Positions 27,920 to 42,223 of a stretch of 64,000 bases of DNA are shown piece after piece. A program made the position numbers and the translations under genes. The stretch comes from Bemisia tabaci (Eukaryota > Arthropoda > Insecta > Hemiptera > Aleyrodidae): NCBI RefSeq assembly GCF_918797505.1, contig NC_092795.1, positions 56,394,916-56,458,915 on the forward strand, given 5' to 3'. The notes beneath the pieces are model-generated. The model ran no database searches. It was not told where the DNA came from and saw only the letters and a list, made by a program, of their open reading frames with translations. The first letter of the stretch is position 1; the number at the start of each line of letters is the position of its first letter.

Positions 27920-30900
27920 TTTTTTCTTTTTCACAGACTTTTTAGATTTCCAACAAAATCTTCCGAAAAATCGGAGGTGAAAAATTCACTTTTCCCCTGA
28001 AAATTCGTTGTTTTTAAAGAAAATATGGCAACGCCTGATGGCTCGTACGGCGTTCTTCCTTAGCACGGCAGTGTGGTTAACATTGAGAGTAAGACAGGTC
28101 AAAGAACGCCTCTAAAACGCAGTATCATAAAAGGACAATTTAAACCGAACTTGAGTAAAATTCAACAGCTCAACTTTGGGATTAGACCCTTCCCAGAGGT
28201 CAAAACGGCATTCCACTGAGAGAAAAATACGGAATACTAAAGAAAATCTACTACAGGTTTATCAACAGTTAAGATATGTTAGATCTTAGTTCAACCTCAA
28301 GTTCTTCAAAATAACAAGTGCTATACTTGTTCTATGATGTGCGATAAATCACCGAAAATTATTGTACGGATTTATTTCCAAAGTTTAACTGTCTAATTAT
28401 ACTCGAGTCTCGTAAATTTTAAGATTTTCATAATGCTACGTTAAAAGCGATGGAATGACGCGCACGGAATTAAACAAAGTTGAAGGAGAAACAAGCAAAA
28501 CGCCCTCAGTTCGTAAACTAAGTCCATTAAAACGCCTGAATGCAACTATTCGAGCTCCATGGATGTCCGTGTTGCATACGCACAAAAGCGAAGGCGTTTT
28601 GAGCCTCCGTGCACGCACCGCGCCGGAACGGCTTCGGCGGGCAGTACTGCGAGGATCCTACTGACCATAGATCCTTGAATTCTTCGTCATTACTACGTAG
28701 ACACCACGTTGACACAAATAATTGCTTTACAAATCATGGTAGCACGTCGCGATATCAACATTGTGCATTGCAATCAGATTTCAGACATAGATACAGTTTT
28801 TTTGGAAGTCTTCTCTCCCGTTTCAAGGGATATATCATTTGCGCGAACGACTCTCTACTTTCAAATCTTCATTTGCGCCTTTGGAAGTGATACTACTGCC
28901 CTGCCCTACTGCCGTGATAAGGAAAAACGCCTTATAAGCCTTTGGACCTTGCTAGATTTACTTCAATAAAACCAGGATATTCTTGGAAATCGTGAATATT
29001 TTTCCTCAAATTTGTGTACACAATTTTGTTCTCATTTGTATCTAAAATATCTGGAAATTTCAAAAGTAGAAATATGAGTAACTTTTCTCAAAAATACTTG
29101 TTTTATCCGGAAAAATTTGGCAACTTTCGAATGTTCATACGGCGGCGTTCGTCCTTAACGTTATAGCCTAGCGGCTGGGCTAGGCCCTAGCCCATGGCTC
29201 TTGCCGCTATCACACGCTGAATGTGGGAGCTGACAGTTGCTTGAATGTGGAAGTCATCGGCCCGATGCCTGAATTTTGCGCGTGTCGCGCAAAATCAAAC
29301 TCTGTCAATCAAATGCCTCAGCGAACATCGGATAATGTCTGATTTGTCTGAGCTACTCGAATAGATTTGATACACATCTGGATGAAAATAATTCGAATTT
29401 GCGAATTTTCAGCCGTTGAGCGATGACTGTTGACTTCCACATTCAGCTGCCAAGTTCGGCGTGCGTGATTCTGGCATCTGCGTAATCAACCCCCTGGGTG
29501 TCACGGAACCGGCACCAAAGATCATCGTCTGAGACAAAGGTTACATCCGACGGCGGTAGGGAGCGTTGCGAGCGGCTGGCGGGGGTCGGGTCGGGGGTGC
29601 ACTCGCGGTGAACCAACCAAGATGAATTAATTCCACCGGGTAAACAACTCGGCTATTTTTCCCCCGTTTCCCCCGATGAACCCTCTCTCCCTCGATAAAT
29701 ATAGGTCATACCGGCAGAGAACACTACTACACCCCCAGCTCCACGCACACTTCCGCAACTTCGATTCGCGCTTTTTCCCTCTCCTCGTTGTATGGACCAA
29801 ACATTTGGGCCTAACCTGGAAGAAACCAAAATATCTTCAAATAACACACCTAACCAAGTTGGTATGCTACGCAATGAGCTTATCATGGGTTTTATTACAG
29901 AATGCAATGGGTTATTCTTCCATGATTAATACTTGTTGAGTTATATACAGATTAAGTATGATTTTATTAATGTTCTTTATTTATTTTCTTTGTTACGTTT
30001 ACTTACATACTTTGGTGGTTATATAGTTCATTAATAAAATCTAAAATCATTAATATTAATTTTAAGTTAATTTTCATTAATGTTACTATTTTGAATCGGG
30101 CCAAAGCAGACGCGAACTACCAAATTCAAAATTAAAATATAATCCACAGCGAAAAGAGAGGAGTTTTCATTATTTTTAACGTCAAACCCTCCAAAAATTC
30201 CATGAATCCTTGAATATTTTACGTTTTCACATGAATTTTGGCGATTTCCGTTCTTTCCACATTCTACACGACATGAGATAGAGTGGCGAGGCGCGAGGGC
30301 GCACTGCGGGCTGATTCTTGAAATGGGTAGACAAAGCTATAGACAAAGAAGACATCGGGAGTATGGAGCGATCCTATTGGTTAATTTGGGTGGTTCTTAT
30401 AGACTAAGGGAGAAAATGATTGACTAACTATCGGGTCTCTCGCGAGTTGCCGTTAGTTAGTCTAATACCTAAATCCTTTGTCTTTGCAAACACTCGCCTC
30501 CATCAGCAGAAAATCCCTCCATATCCTTTTCGTTGTCTTTGTCTATAGCTTTCTCTATCCATTTCAACTATCATCCCACAGAAGACCAATTCAACTGAAG
30601 AGGTCGGACATGGATATATTGTTTTTAACTGCAAATTTTGGTCTTCTTTTCGTCAAATTTAACAATTTAAGGGGTGCTTCTAAAAGAAAATTTTACGAAA
30701 AACCCAACGAGACCACTATACAAAAACCTCAACTTTTGGTGTTGACAGAGTTACAAGCTTTTAAAGTTTCCATGCTTCGTCAGACATCTCCCACTGACTC
30801 ATTCCGTTGCGGGGCTTAGCGACTTTACGACTTCTTACTTCAGGTGGATAAAACCTGGAATTGCTCGGCGCACACTGAGAAAAAACTATGGCTTATAAAC

Positions 30901-33900
30901 CTATTAGAGGTAAATATGGAACACCACTAATAGTAGTACCTCTACATATAATAATAGCACATATACCTTAGTTATGGTACGGGGTACCTTAATTAGGTAC
31001 AGAGACCTCAGTATGGTTCACAGACCGAGAATCATTAGTTTATTTACGACTATTATAGGTGTTCCATATTTACCTCTAATAGGTTTATAAACCATAGTTT
31101 TTTCTCAGTGCAGGTGGCTGTCACGATTGGCTGACGGAGACTTTCCTCGTCGAGATGAAACGTGAGCATCTCGGGCGGCTCAAGACTCAGACGCAGGGAA
31201 AATCGCGTGGGCTGGATTTTTCCGACTTTCATTTTCCCCCGTCGTCCTCATGACGTGAATCATAAGTACTCGCACCTCTTCGGCTAGAATGCAGACGCTT
31301 CATGGAAAAACGCAATATGAGCGTAACCATGTTGCCACGAACCCCATAAAATATTTATTTTCGAGAACGGGTCAATAACTGGATTGCATTTTGCAACAAG
31401 GAACCAAGAGCATCCCAATGTTGCTAGGATTGTGCAACTTGCATTCTTTGCAACAAAATAACTGAAATCATGCAAATAATCGAATTTACAAAGGTAATTT
31501 TCACCATGAATTATAGTTTATTGAGAGTAAAGATGGATCTTCTTTAGATGATCAGCTTATATTTGCAAGGTAAACAAGGTTGCGCAAGCTTAGCGACAAT
31601 GGAATGCTCTTGCTTCCTTTTTGCAAAATGCAATCCAATTTTTCCTTGACCAATTCAAAATTGAGAAAGAATCCTTCAAAAAAATCGTTTTATCTCTTTC
31701 ATTATCTTTCCTCCGATCTGCGTTTTTGAATCTTCGCCAGAAAAGGTCTTAGCATTTGTTACTCGCGCTACTCCTGCCTTTGAAATTAACACTATTTGCA
31801 CTATTAACACTATTGGGCTGATTCTAAACAGAATCATTGGCGGTGAAATCTGCCACCGCATTGTCATCAATGACGTCACCGCTGATGTCTTCGGCAGGTT
31901 TCATCGGTGATCCTCGGTGACATCATCGGAAAAAATGGTAATTTGAAAAAATAAAAATTGTTACATTTTAAAAAGTGTTTGATTCTACTTTAAAACCCGC
32001 TTTTCTCTTGGAAATGGTAAGGATACGGTGATTCTGTTTTTTCGCCCCTTCATCAATTTAGTTGGAAGCTTCCGAAAGCTGCCGAAGGCGAGAGTTGACG
32101 GAGCTGTTGACGAGTTGTGATTTCCTTTGCGCCTTTCACTGGTGGAGGGGGGGGGGGGGGAGGCGTGGGAGCGACGAACGACGGCGGGGACCCGATTACT
32201 CGCGGGGTGCGCGGGAAAATTGGGGCAAAGAGGCTCTGCTCCCGAAAAGAACAACAACATAAGATGATTGCCGGCGGCTGGGTCGGGAGTTCGGCTGATA
32301 AGAGAAAAATGGGAGGCGCGCGGCCTGACACCCCTTCCATCGCTCATTTTCCCGCCGGAAAAATGATTCGCTCACAAAGTTCCCGCTAAAAACCGCCAAG
32401 CTACCTCCAAAATATTTTAAACAAATTCTTCAGTTGCTGTCATACTGAATTGGACGTATTTCTGCTAAAAACAACTAAAGACGTGTGGGAAAGACGGGCT
32501 GCGCTGGTTAGAGCTGCATAAGAAACAATGTAAAAGGAGACGATATTACTTTTGGTAAAATGACAAGGTGGGATGAAATTTAATCGAAAGGCACCAAGCG
32601 CCAAAAACTCATGAGCAAAGCGCAAGTAACAAAGCGTTGGGGCCAGGGCTCATGAGTTAAAAAGACTCCTTCGTGGGCTTCCCCGTCGTCACGTCGTCGC
32701 TGACGTCACTGGCGCTTTATAATTCCCTTTCATTCTTACTGCCCTCAACTAACGAGCACAATCCTTCTTTCTCACCCGTCTCTGATTCCTTCTAACATAA
32801 ACGCGTCCAATTTGACAGTGTTTTTTTGTAATTGACAGTATTAACATTTTTAAAAAGTTTCAGGGTAAGTTTTAAAAAGTGACTAACAGAAAAAAAATAA
32901 AATCTCGTCCGAGAGTGTGTGCTTGATTTCCGGTAGTACCGAGTTTGGTGCAGGATTTTAGGGATTTTTTTTTTAATTCAGGGTTATCGCTGAAGATGAG
33001 GGTAGAGCCCTCAAAACGCACTCACTTTTAATAAAATAAAAAATGCAAGTGAGTCCTATACATTATTACAGGGTGTCTAGTATTGTTTAAATTTTGAAAA
33101 AACCTGATATTTTCCTGATTTTGTATAAAAAAATCCTAAAAATTCCATTTTGAAAATTCCTGATATTTTCCTTCGATTCCTGGCACGGTAGGCAAAAAGC
33201 AGTAAGACTTTCTCCGCTGAGGAGATTTGCGTAAGAAAAATTCCTGATAAAACGTCCGATTTTTCCGATTTACCTGATATTTTCCTGATTTTTTCCTGAT
33301 CGGCCAAAATTCCTGATATTTTCCGATTTTTCCTGATGCTAGACACCCTGTAGTACTTTTACAGCATTTTTTCTCTGAGACTCTTGACGACCTCGTTGAG
33401 GGAGAGGTGAAAGTGTCGTCGCTGAATAGTTTCAGGCCATCCTGCCCGGGCAAAAAAGCTCCGTAGCTCCCGAGCTTAGGAGCTCAGCAAGCGGCGAATA
33501 ACCGGAGCTTAGCGATCGAAAATACTCCCGTCGGCGATCTCCGGGATAATAATTTATCCTCTACGCACACAAACTCGACTCCGTTCCTTTTATTTTTTCG
33601 ACGAATTATGTATCGAGTCTCCTGAGAAAAACGCAGACTCAACAGAGAGGGTTTCAGTAACTTTCCCGGTTCGCGGGTGAGGTAGGAGAGAGTTCTACAC
33701 TGGAAAAATAAGTAGCTTGGATCTTGAATCCAGACTCTTAAAAACATTGACAAGAAAAAATACTCTTGATTCAATCGGACTCTTTGCTTGAATCAAAAGG
33801 AAATCTGCCTAAATGAAAAGGCTCGGCTTTTCAATTCAAGGAAAAATCCAATTGAATTAAAAGTATTTTTTCTTGTCAATGTTAGTAAAAGTCTGGGCTC

Positions 33901-36900
33901 CAGATTCAAGCGACTTTTTCCTAGTATTGTTGCAGAGGTAAAATGTTCCTGAAATTGTAACGGTATGTTTCCAGAATTGACAACCCCTTCTTCGGATGAA
34001 AATGCCTAAAAGACCGCCTGAGAGGTGGCACAAAGCCCAGAGATACAGAAATATTCCAAGAATATTCTCTGATTATAAAATTACGATATTCGACAGTACG
34101 AAAGGATCTAGAAAAGTAAATTCTATTAATTGAGTAACATACTAAATTAAACTACAATGTTTTAAAGCTTCTATATAATCACAGTGTAAACCAAATTGGA
34201 CCTTCGAAGGAAAGGCTTTTTTAAGAACCGACTATGAATACGACCCTGAGAGATGCGTTAAAAGATGCACATTGCGTATCGCATAGATCGCGACCCGATA
34301 TTACGGAACGTTTTCTGCGCGCTGGTTTCCGCAGTGCTTTGCGAGATATCGATTGATCTACCATTCAAACCGATGAAAAAGGATCGACATATAGGGTGTT
34401 CGAAACCAACACTTTGATAATCGATTATTTACCACAGCGTCAAATGGAGAAATATCGATAATCGACACAGGTTTACGAGCTAAGGAAAAAAGCGCTGGGC
34501 TCGTCGGCTCGATCCCTAGCTTATGCTGCCGTGCTAAGGAAGAACGCCGTATCAACATTCGAGAGTTGCCAAATTTCCTTCGATAAAATATTCATTTTTG
34601 AGGAAAGTTATGAATACTTTTCTTTGAAATTTTCAGGGACTTCAGGTAAAATTGCGAGCTAAAGTATCTGAAAAATTGGAAAGAAAATATTCATAAGTTT
34701 ACCAGGGAATTCATGTTTTATCAAAGAAAATTTGGCAACGCCTGAAGGTTCATACGGCGTTTTTCCTCAGCACGGCAGTATGTGGGTGGGTTCCTTTCAG
34801 CCGCGGATTCGGATCCCTTCGCCGAGCGGGAGGTAATGGTCTTCCTGACGGGACGGAGCGGCTGAAAGGGGCCGCGCGTAAGCTGAAACGCTCAAACTCC
34901 GAAACGGGACCGGGGGATTCGAGCTGTCTCCAGCCCGGTCGCGGCTTCAAAGGCCCGGGCGCGGCGCGGCGCGGCGCAATTCGGCCGGGAGCCCTTTTCA
35001 CACCTCATTTGGCCTCCCGCCCCCGTCGCCCCCCGGGTCCGTCGAGGTGTCGGCGCTGCTCACCGCGAAAATGCTTTCACGCTACACTTAGTTTTCCACG
35101 AGCCGCAGACAAAAATGACTCGACGACCGGATCATCATCCGCGGCTGCCGTCCCGTTTCCCGCCGAAAATAAGCTCCCTCGTCCCGGGTCCAATTCTGCC
35201 ATGCTAAGGAAGAACTAGAGTCCCTTTATACAGAGAGTCAAGACAACACCCCCTCATTGAGTCACAAACGGGAATAAGGATTACAGAAATTGAACGTTTT
35301 TCGTGATCTTTAATCGGCCCATTCTCAAATTCCTTTCTCCGTTCCCTCTCTTATTCAATTTGTTCCTTGCCGAATCCGTAAGTCCCTGGTCAACTCCAGA
35401 TTATAATCTTTGCAATCGGTGAAAATGTGATCTTGATTCCCGTTTGTGACACTGTGAGGGCCTAAAATACGGGAACCAATCAGAAATGGATTCACATTGT
35501 CTTGACTCTCAGTATAAATGGACTCTAGAAAGAACGTCGTATGAGCCATCAGGCGTCGCCGAATTTCCTCCGATAAAACACGAATTTTCAAAGAAACTGT
35601 AAAATATTTTTCTTCAGATTTTTCAGAAAATTGTGTACACACTTTAATCTAAAATATCTCAAGATTTCAAGGAAAACTATGCACAGCTTTCCTGAAAACT
35701 GCATGTTATATCCGGGGAAATTTGACAACTCTCGAATGTACATACGGCGTTCTTCCTTAGCATGGCAGAATTTCGTCGCTTAACGGTCGGCCGTCAATCG
35801 GGTGAACGTAACCTGAAATCAACCAATCAGAAAGCTCACGCTCGACTGATGGGCGGCTTCATTCGGCCGTAACTAACGCTCGGCTGCTTAGCGAAGTACG
35901 GACCATTGCCGGATCCAGTAATTTGGCAACAACGAGTTTTCTCCATTTAAACCAATGGAAAAGAATCGATTTTCGGATGAGCCAGGTGCTCCGACAAGAA
36001 TCGATTATTTAACATAGGTTTAAATGGAGGAAACCCGGTGTTGCCGAATTGCTGGATCCGCTTCTGATACGGGTCCCACAGTTGGAAAAAGAAACGAGAG
36101 AAAGAGAGAGGAAATGTATTACGAATATTCCACACTCGGAATTCAAGTGATAAAATCGGGTGGGGCGAATATTAAGTTAGGAGATCAATTCAAAACTTGT
36201 TTAACCTCAGTTTGGTAGTCTAGTTTGAATGACGAGTGTCGAACAGAGGCATTTTAAAAAGATCCCTCACTAACGATTCAGCGATGTAATCCAGTGAGGC
36301 AGAAGTAAGTTCGGGCGTCAACTCTTCTTTCCGCCTGATGATGATTGATAGGCAACTTGTTGAGCATCAAATTCGTCAAATTAATGCCGACTGATGAATG
36401 TCGGGGGGAGAGACTCTGTAAGCTGATTCAGACGATCAAAGAGCCCATTCAAATGAGAGGAATCGTGTTGGATGTCAACGGTCCAAAAATCTTTATTCTC
36501 CATTATTCTTGAATGAAAACTTAGCAAAAATGATTCGTCCGGCAAAAAATTATGAATGGAGGCACTTGATTTTGATCAGAGAATAAGAATCTTGCATGCG
36601 GTGACTAACAGTTACTGATCAAATGGACTTAGGAACTACAATTACTGGCTCAATCGTAAAAACATACACATGCACGTGAAGACAAATGCATGGTACATAC
36701 ATTCATAAATTTCCTGATTTCCATGACACATTCTCGTGAAATTCCTTGAGAATTGAAGATATGCCAGATGGTTAACAAGACATTCTTAGAAATAGTTTTC
36801 AGGCAAAGTGAAAATGGGTTCGAAACGTCGAACCCACGGCTGCAAATAAAGGTGAGCCAACGATTTTTATCTCACATTTCCATCATTTTCCCTGACATTT

Positions 36901-39900
36901 TCAGGTTTTCTCTGACTTTTTAGAATTCCCTGATATTTCCAGGTTTTCTGGGACTTTCCTTGACATTTCCCGATTTTCCCTGACTGTGGCAACCCTATAA
37001 AGGTACTCTGGGGGAAAGAAAGTTATGCTTGGTCTCTGCGAAGATAGTACGTCATACTGATTCGGCAACGGTCTCTGGAACGATGCCTTCGGCTCGGACT
37101 CCCAACTGCGTGGCAAGGAATCGTGACGCAACGCGACGCCGCATCCACGCGGGACCGACGCCCGACGCCGCCGACCGACGGGACGTCAAGTGCAAAGCCG
37201 CCAGAACCGGACCTCGAGAGCAGCGCTGCCAAACCGCAGCAAAATCCCCAAATTCCCCGACGAGGAACCAGGGGAAAAGCTCCGCGACGACGTGGCAACA
37301 TCCTCGCGGAGACCGGAGAAGAAACTGCAAGCTCAACGCTCCACGTTCACCGCAACGACTCGACATTGATTGGAAGCCACCTTCCCGCGCTCCCAGATCC
37401 AGGGGGAGGGGGGGGGGGCGAGGGGCGGTGCCCACCTTCGTATCCTCGCTCCAAGATTTGAGCTCCCATGAGCGCGGCTCATGGAGAAAATGAAGGAGGT
37501 GATAGCCTGGCACCTGAAGAGCACTTACGTTTCCAATCCAACTGTCCAGGGCCGAGCTCATTGACGTTTTTTTTCACACTCGATTCGGGCGTTTTGAGGT
37601 TCACCGTTGCGCAAATGGGCTCTTCGGTGTTTATGTGCAGGGTAAACGTTGGGATTTGAACTAATTCGCGACAAGAGGCACATTTTAGTGATTGAATATG
37701 ATACGATTTGAGAATTGGTGAATGCTGAGTGATTCCGGTGCTCGGTGGGTGAGTTAACCAATCAGAGGCGGTAATAGATAAACCAAAGATTTTTCAAGAA
37801 AATTGAAAAGTGGTAAATTCGTGAAGAGCGGGCAGGAGAGAATGCGACTCGGAGAACGGAGACTTTGTACACGTGGCTAGACAAATTTTGTGGGTAAAGA
37901 GGAGGGGGGGGGGGGGGCAGTTACCCTTTACCAGGGGTCTACGAACAGTGAGAGGCTTCTAATGCTTTCAATTTTTCTGAGGGACCAATAATCGTCCACG
38001 TCCCGTGGGACCCGGCGCCTTGCTACGCCATCGCAGAGATATATTTTTGGATGGAGTCAAAAAGCCACCGTGAGCCCAAAAAGTCACAGAGCTGAAAATC
38101 TTACGTAAGGATCTAGCCGAAACGGCTGTGTCCTGCGCTGCCATCCACAGCAAAACGCTGTAACTACGTTCTTAACTATTTTTGAGTTCTCAACCGAAAA
38201 TATGTTTTAAAACCAAAAAACCAACTAGCATCGATCTTTCTAATAATACTAAAATAACCGAGGCGTACCATTAAGTATTCAAATTTCCAAAATGAAAATC
38301 GGGTTTTCTCGTCATAGAACAACCACAAGTGGAAAACAACGCAAAGCATTGCTCGGAGTATACGGCGGTTTTCCTGAGGAGGGCGCGCGGCGGTACGACT
38401 CTCAAAAAAGAGCAAAAATCCCTTCAACATCTGGCAACGACAGGGAGACATCCTCAAGTCACGGGACTCTGTTAAAGCATAATCCAGCATAGGCCAGCGG
38501 TTTCCCCCGGGTGTGGAGCGGGGGGGGGGGGGGGGCACGGACGCTGATGCGTTACTTGTTCTCCTTCTTATACACATTTTTAATAGTATTAGTCAGGACA
38601 TTTTCGACATCATTTACTTATTGCAGTGCATTTCATGTGCAAGTTGCTCAAAAATTGTGAAAGGGGGGGGGGAGTTGGTGTTAACAACTTTAAAAATGAT
38701 TTCCGAGAATCAAGTGATCATACCAAACTTCTACTTGCCGTCTTTTAAACATTTCAACAGTTTGGAATTATTGCCGCAAAAGTGTGACTACCCGCCAGTG
38801 TGCGGCGGTACGACTCTCAAAAAAGAGCAAAAATCCCTTCAATATCTGGCAACGACAGGGAGACATCCTCAAGTCACGGGACTGTTAAAGCATAATCCAG
38901 CATAGGCCAGCGGTTTCCCCCCGGGTGTTGAGGGGGGGGGGGGGGCACGGACGCTGATGCGGCGCCCCAAGTCGTAAGTCCGACTTCATTGCGTTTTCCT
39001 CCTCCCTCGGAGTGCTCAGGGCGTCTCTCATTAGATCCATTCAAACCGTGGACCGACTGCAGGAGCCGCAAAATGTCCGCGCGCTTCTTTTCGCTGAAGG
39101 CTGCTCACGTAATTCAGGGTGCTTCAAGTATCCGGACGCTCGAATATTTTTGATCCCTAAAGCTCTCCTTCATCACCTTCCCCCTCCCATCTGAAAGGAA
39201 CCCCTTCTCACTCAGTGTATACACACCGAAAATCGTCGCTTCGCTAACGTAAGCCCCTTCCAGAAGAGCCCGAGGTGTAGTACGTCCCAGATGCGGCGAT
39301 GACATTTTTCCCTGAGGTTTGACAAATAGATACAGTTTCAAGTTTCCTAAAAATTCAAATTTCCTTGGCTTCCCGTAGACGGTCGAAAAGGATCTCAATC
39401 TGGGTTGCCACAGAATTTAGAAAATGAAATTCCACGACATTGGTGAAATTCCCTGACAATTGAAGATGTGATGGATGGTTAAGAAGGTATAATTCAAAAT
39501 AGTTTTCCGGAATTTGTTGCTTGAAACCTCGAACCCATTCTAGAAAGCAAATAGAGGTGATTTAACTAATTTTTACTGATATTTTCGTCATTTTCCCTGA
39601 CATTGCTGGTAAAATTTCGAGTCAAAACTTAACACTATAAACAATTTCCAGAATTTTCCTTCGAATTATTCTGTTCACCCAAGCAACTCGCTGTGCAAGG
39701 TGATGCCTCGGTATATGTTGCCACACACTGTATAGTGCTTGAGTGGAAATCACATTTTGATTGCGCAGGGCCAGTGTGCGACACACGCGGAGGCTAATCG
39801 TGTTTTCGCGTCCGCCAATGAGGTTCAAGGGCACACCGACGTCGCTGAATTTGGCTCCGGACGATTCATGCTCATTTTATGGCTTCAGACGAAGAGTAAG

Positions 39901-42184
39901 AAACCGCACGGTATAAAGTGTAATAACTAATGCGACGAGTATAATCATACGAATGATACTTCACAATGCGAGAAAATAATTTTCTAGGTAGTTTTTCTGA
40001 GATTTGTGGTAACTTTTGGTACATTAACAGCGGGTAAATTACCGGACAGGTAAATGTACAATGGATCATTACAAATCAATATGAAACCTTGACTAACCCG
40101 ATGATGAACGCCGAACTAAAGAAAAATACAAAATGAGCGGAACAGGAAAAAAAACATGAGGGATTAAACCTACGATACCTATTGATGAGTAAAACAAGAA
40201 AGAAAAAAAAGAAGAAAAGGAGATAAGTGAAACTATTCTAATTAATACAGTTTTATAAATATAAAAATTGATGAAAAGCCATATGATAGCATTCTCCTTC
40301 AACAAACACCGCACCTGCGAAGTCCAAATTCCAAGATTGCGGATCGGTCATCCTTTTTTCTCTCATTCTCATTTAATTTCAAAATCTCCTGTTCCTTTCT
40401 GCTCTCTACAATCGACCATATTTTGCTCTCTTGCCCCAAAACCTATGCTACATGCTACACGCATCAAAATTTAAAATTCCCTCTCTCAAAATATCCCTCA
40501 GATGATCCAATTGTAGTCATCGAAATTTTAAAACTCTTTAAGCAATTAAATTTATAAATTCAAGGTTTCAAATAAACTAACCTAACCTAACCTCTTTGAT
40601 TGAAAAACGTAAGATGAATATATATTTTTTAGTTAAATATTGAACTGTTTGTCCTACATTTTGGAGTGAAGAACTACTTTCTCTGATTCATTAGAGACAA
40701 CAAATACGCTACTGTTGCCGTGCAGAAAAGTGGTGATAAGCTCTAAAGAGTAGTGAAAACAAGCTGATCTGGGATTAATTTATCCCATTTCCAAAACAAT
40801 AAATAAAAAAATCCACCCTATTACATTACAGCAAAATGCTAGCTGGAATATAAGCGGTAAGAGAAATTCGTAAGATAGGGGAGTGATTGGAGGGGTGCAA
40901 TAGAGAAATTAATTAGAAGTGACGGCGCGCGGCTCGCAAGAGTTGCGTCTTGAATGACCTCCACCTCGCGACTCTGCCGCGATAGCGAAGAGAGCAATAA
41001 GTGCATTTGCGTATGAGCCACGGTTAGCACATGCTTTTATGTGTCTCAGGGTTCATGCCAGCATGCACTTGCTGCTCTTTCCGCCATCACGGCAGGACTT
41101 GGAGGTATCTCGGGGCGAGTAGGGCGAAAATGCGGGCGGCGGGGGTTAAACGACTTGAAGTGCATCATCAAATTTTGACGTTGAAATGTTTGCCCATTTC
41201 AACCCTGCGCGGTTCTCGCCTACGCCCTCTTGACGGGCTTCGGCTTCCCGCTCAACCGCGCGCGGCTGTCAAGTCACCCTCTCTAAAAGCTCACACTTTC
41301 AACCCTCATATCCTTCTTCTCAGACCATTAGGTTCCCGAGATTCCTATAAGGACCGGCATGTTTACGACGGGCCAGTTCTCATTTGAATTTTGACGCAAT
41401 TGAGAATTTGCAGGTGTCTTCAATTTTGTGAATTTCACCCTTAAAATGATACTGCTAAGAAAACTGAGTACTAGGATATCCTTGGTTTCTAAATTGGACA
41501 ATTATTGGAGAAGATATGACAAAATAACCTGATCTGCTAAAATGCATCCGTTGAAATGGAAAATGCCGCCAGATGACGCCATTAGGCGGCACATTTTTTC
41601 ACTTTAAATCTATTTTTCTCCAATTTCCCATGTTAGAATTTTTTTGTTGAAAAATACTGCGAACTCAGCTCATAGGCACTCTCAGATGAAGCAATACAAT
41701 TTTTGCGTGCAAATTCTCCATTGCATTTGACTCATTCTTGTGGAAGAACGCTTATTTGGACTGCGTTCAGCAGAAAAGAATCAAGGAGCATCAGTTTTAA
41801 CTAGCAATTTAATTTTTTACAAGTGAACGTTTGTGCGGATCCCTTTGAAAATTTTAAGGAATTCGCTTCACATTATGCAGGAAATTCATTGTAATTTGCA
41901 CTAAAATCCGCACGATTGCTTTCATATACAACGAATTTGACACCCACAACAAAAACCGAACTTGTCACCCTGCACTGGAAAAAAGAAACACATTGGATCT
42001 CGAATCCAGACTCTTGAAAACATTGACAAGAAAAAGGACTCTTGATTCAATCAGATTTAAGCTTATATCAAAGGGAAATCCGCTCAAATTAAGAGGCTTG
42101 GTTCTTGATTTAAGCTTAAATCTGATTGAATCAAGAGTATTTTTTCTTATCGATGTTTTTAAGAGTCTGGACTTCAGATCCAAT

Positions 42185-42223
<39 letters not shown>

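Noticed and set aside
37052..37561. Minus-strand ORF of 169 codons (and a plus-strand ORF of 154 codons overlapping it)
   Set aside because: Both strands are open because the segment is GC-rich; the proteins have no recognisable domain and no splice or promoter context was found.
40576..40593. Interstitial telomere
   Set aside because: Just over three CCTAA units is within chance expectation for a repeat-rich genome.
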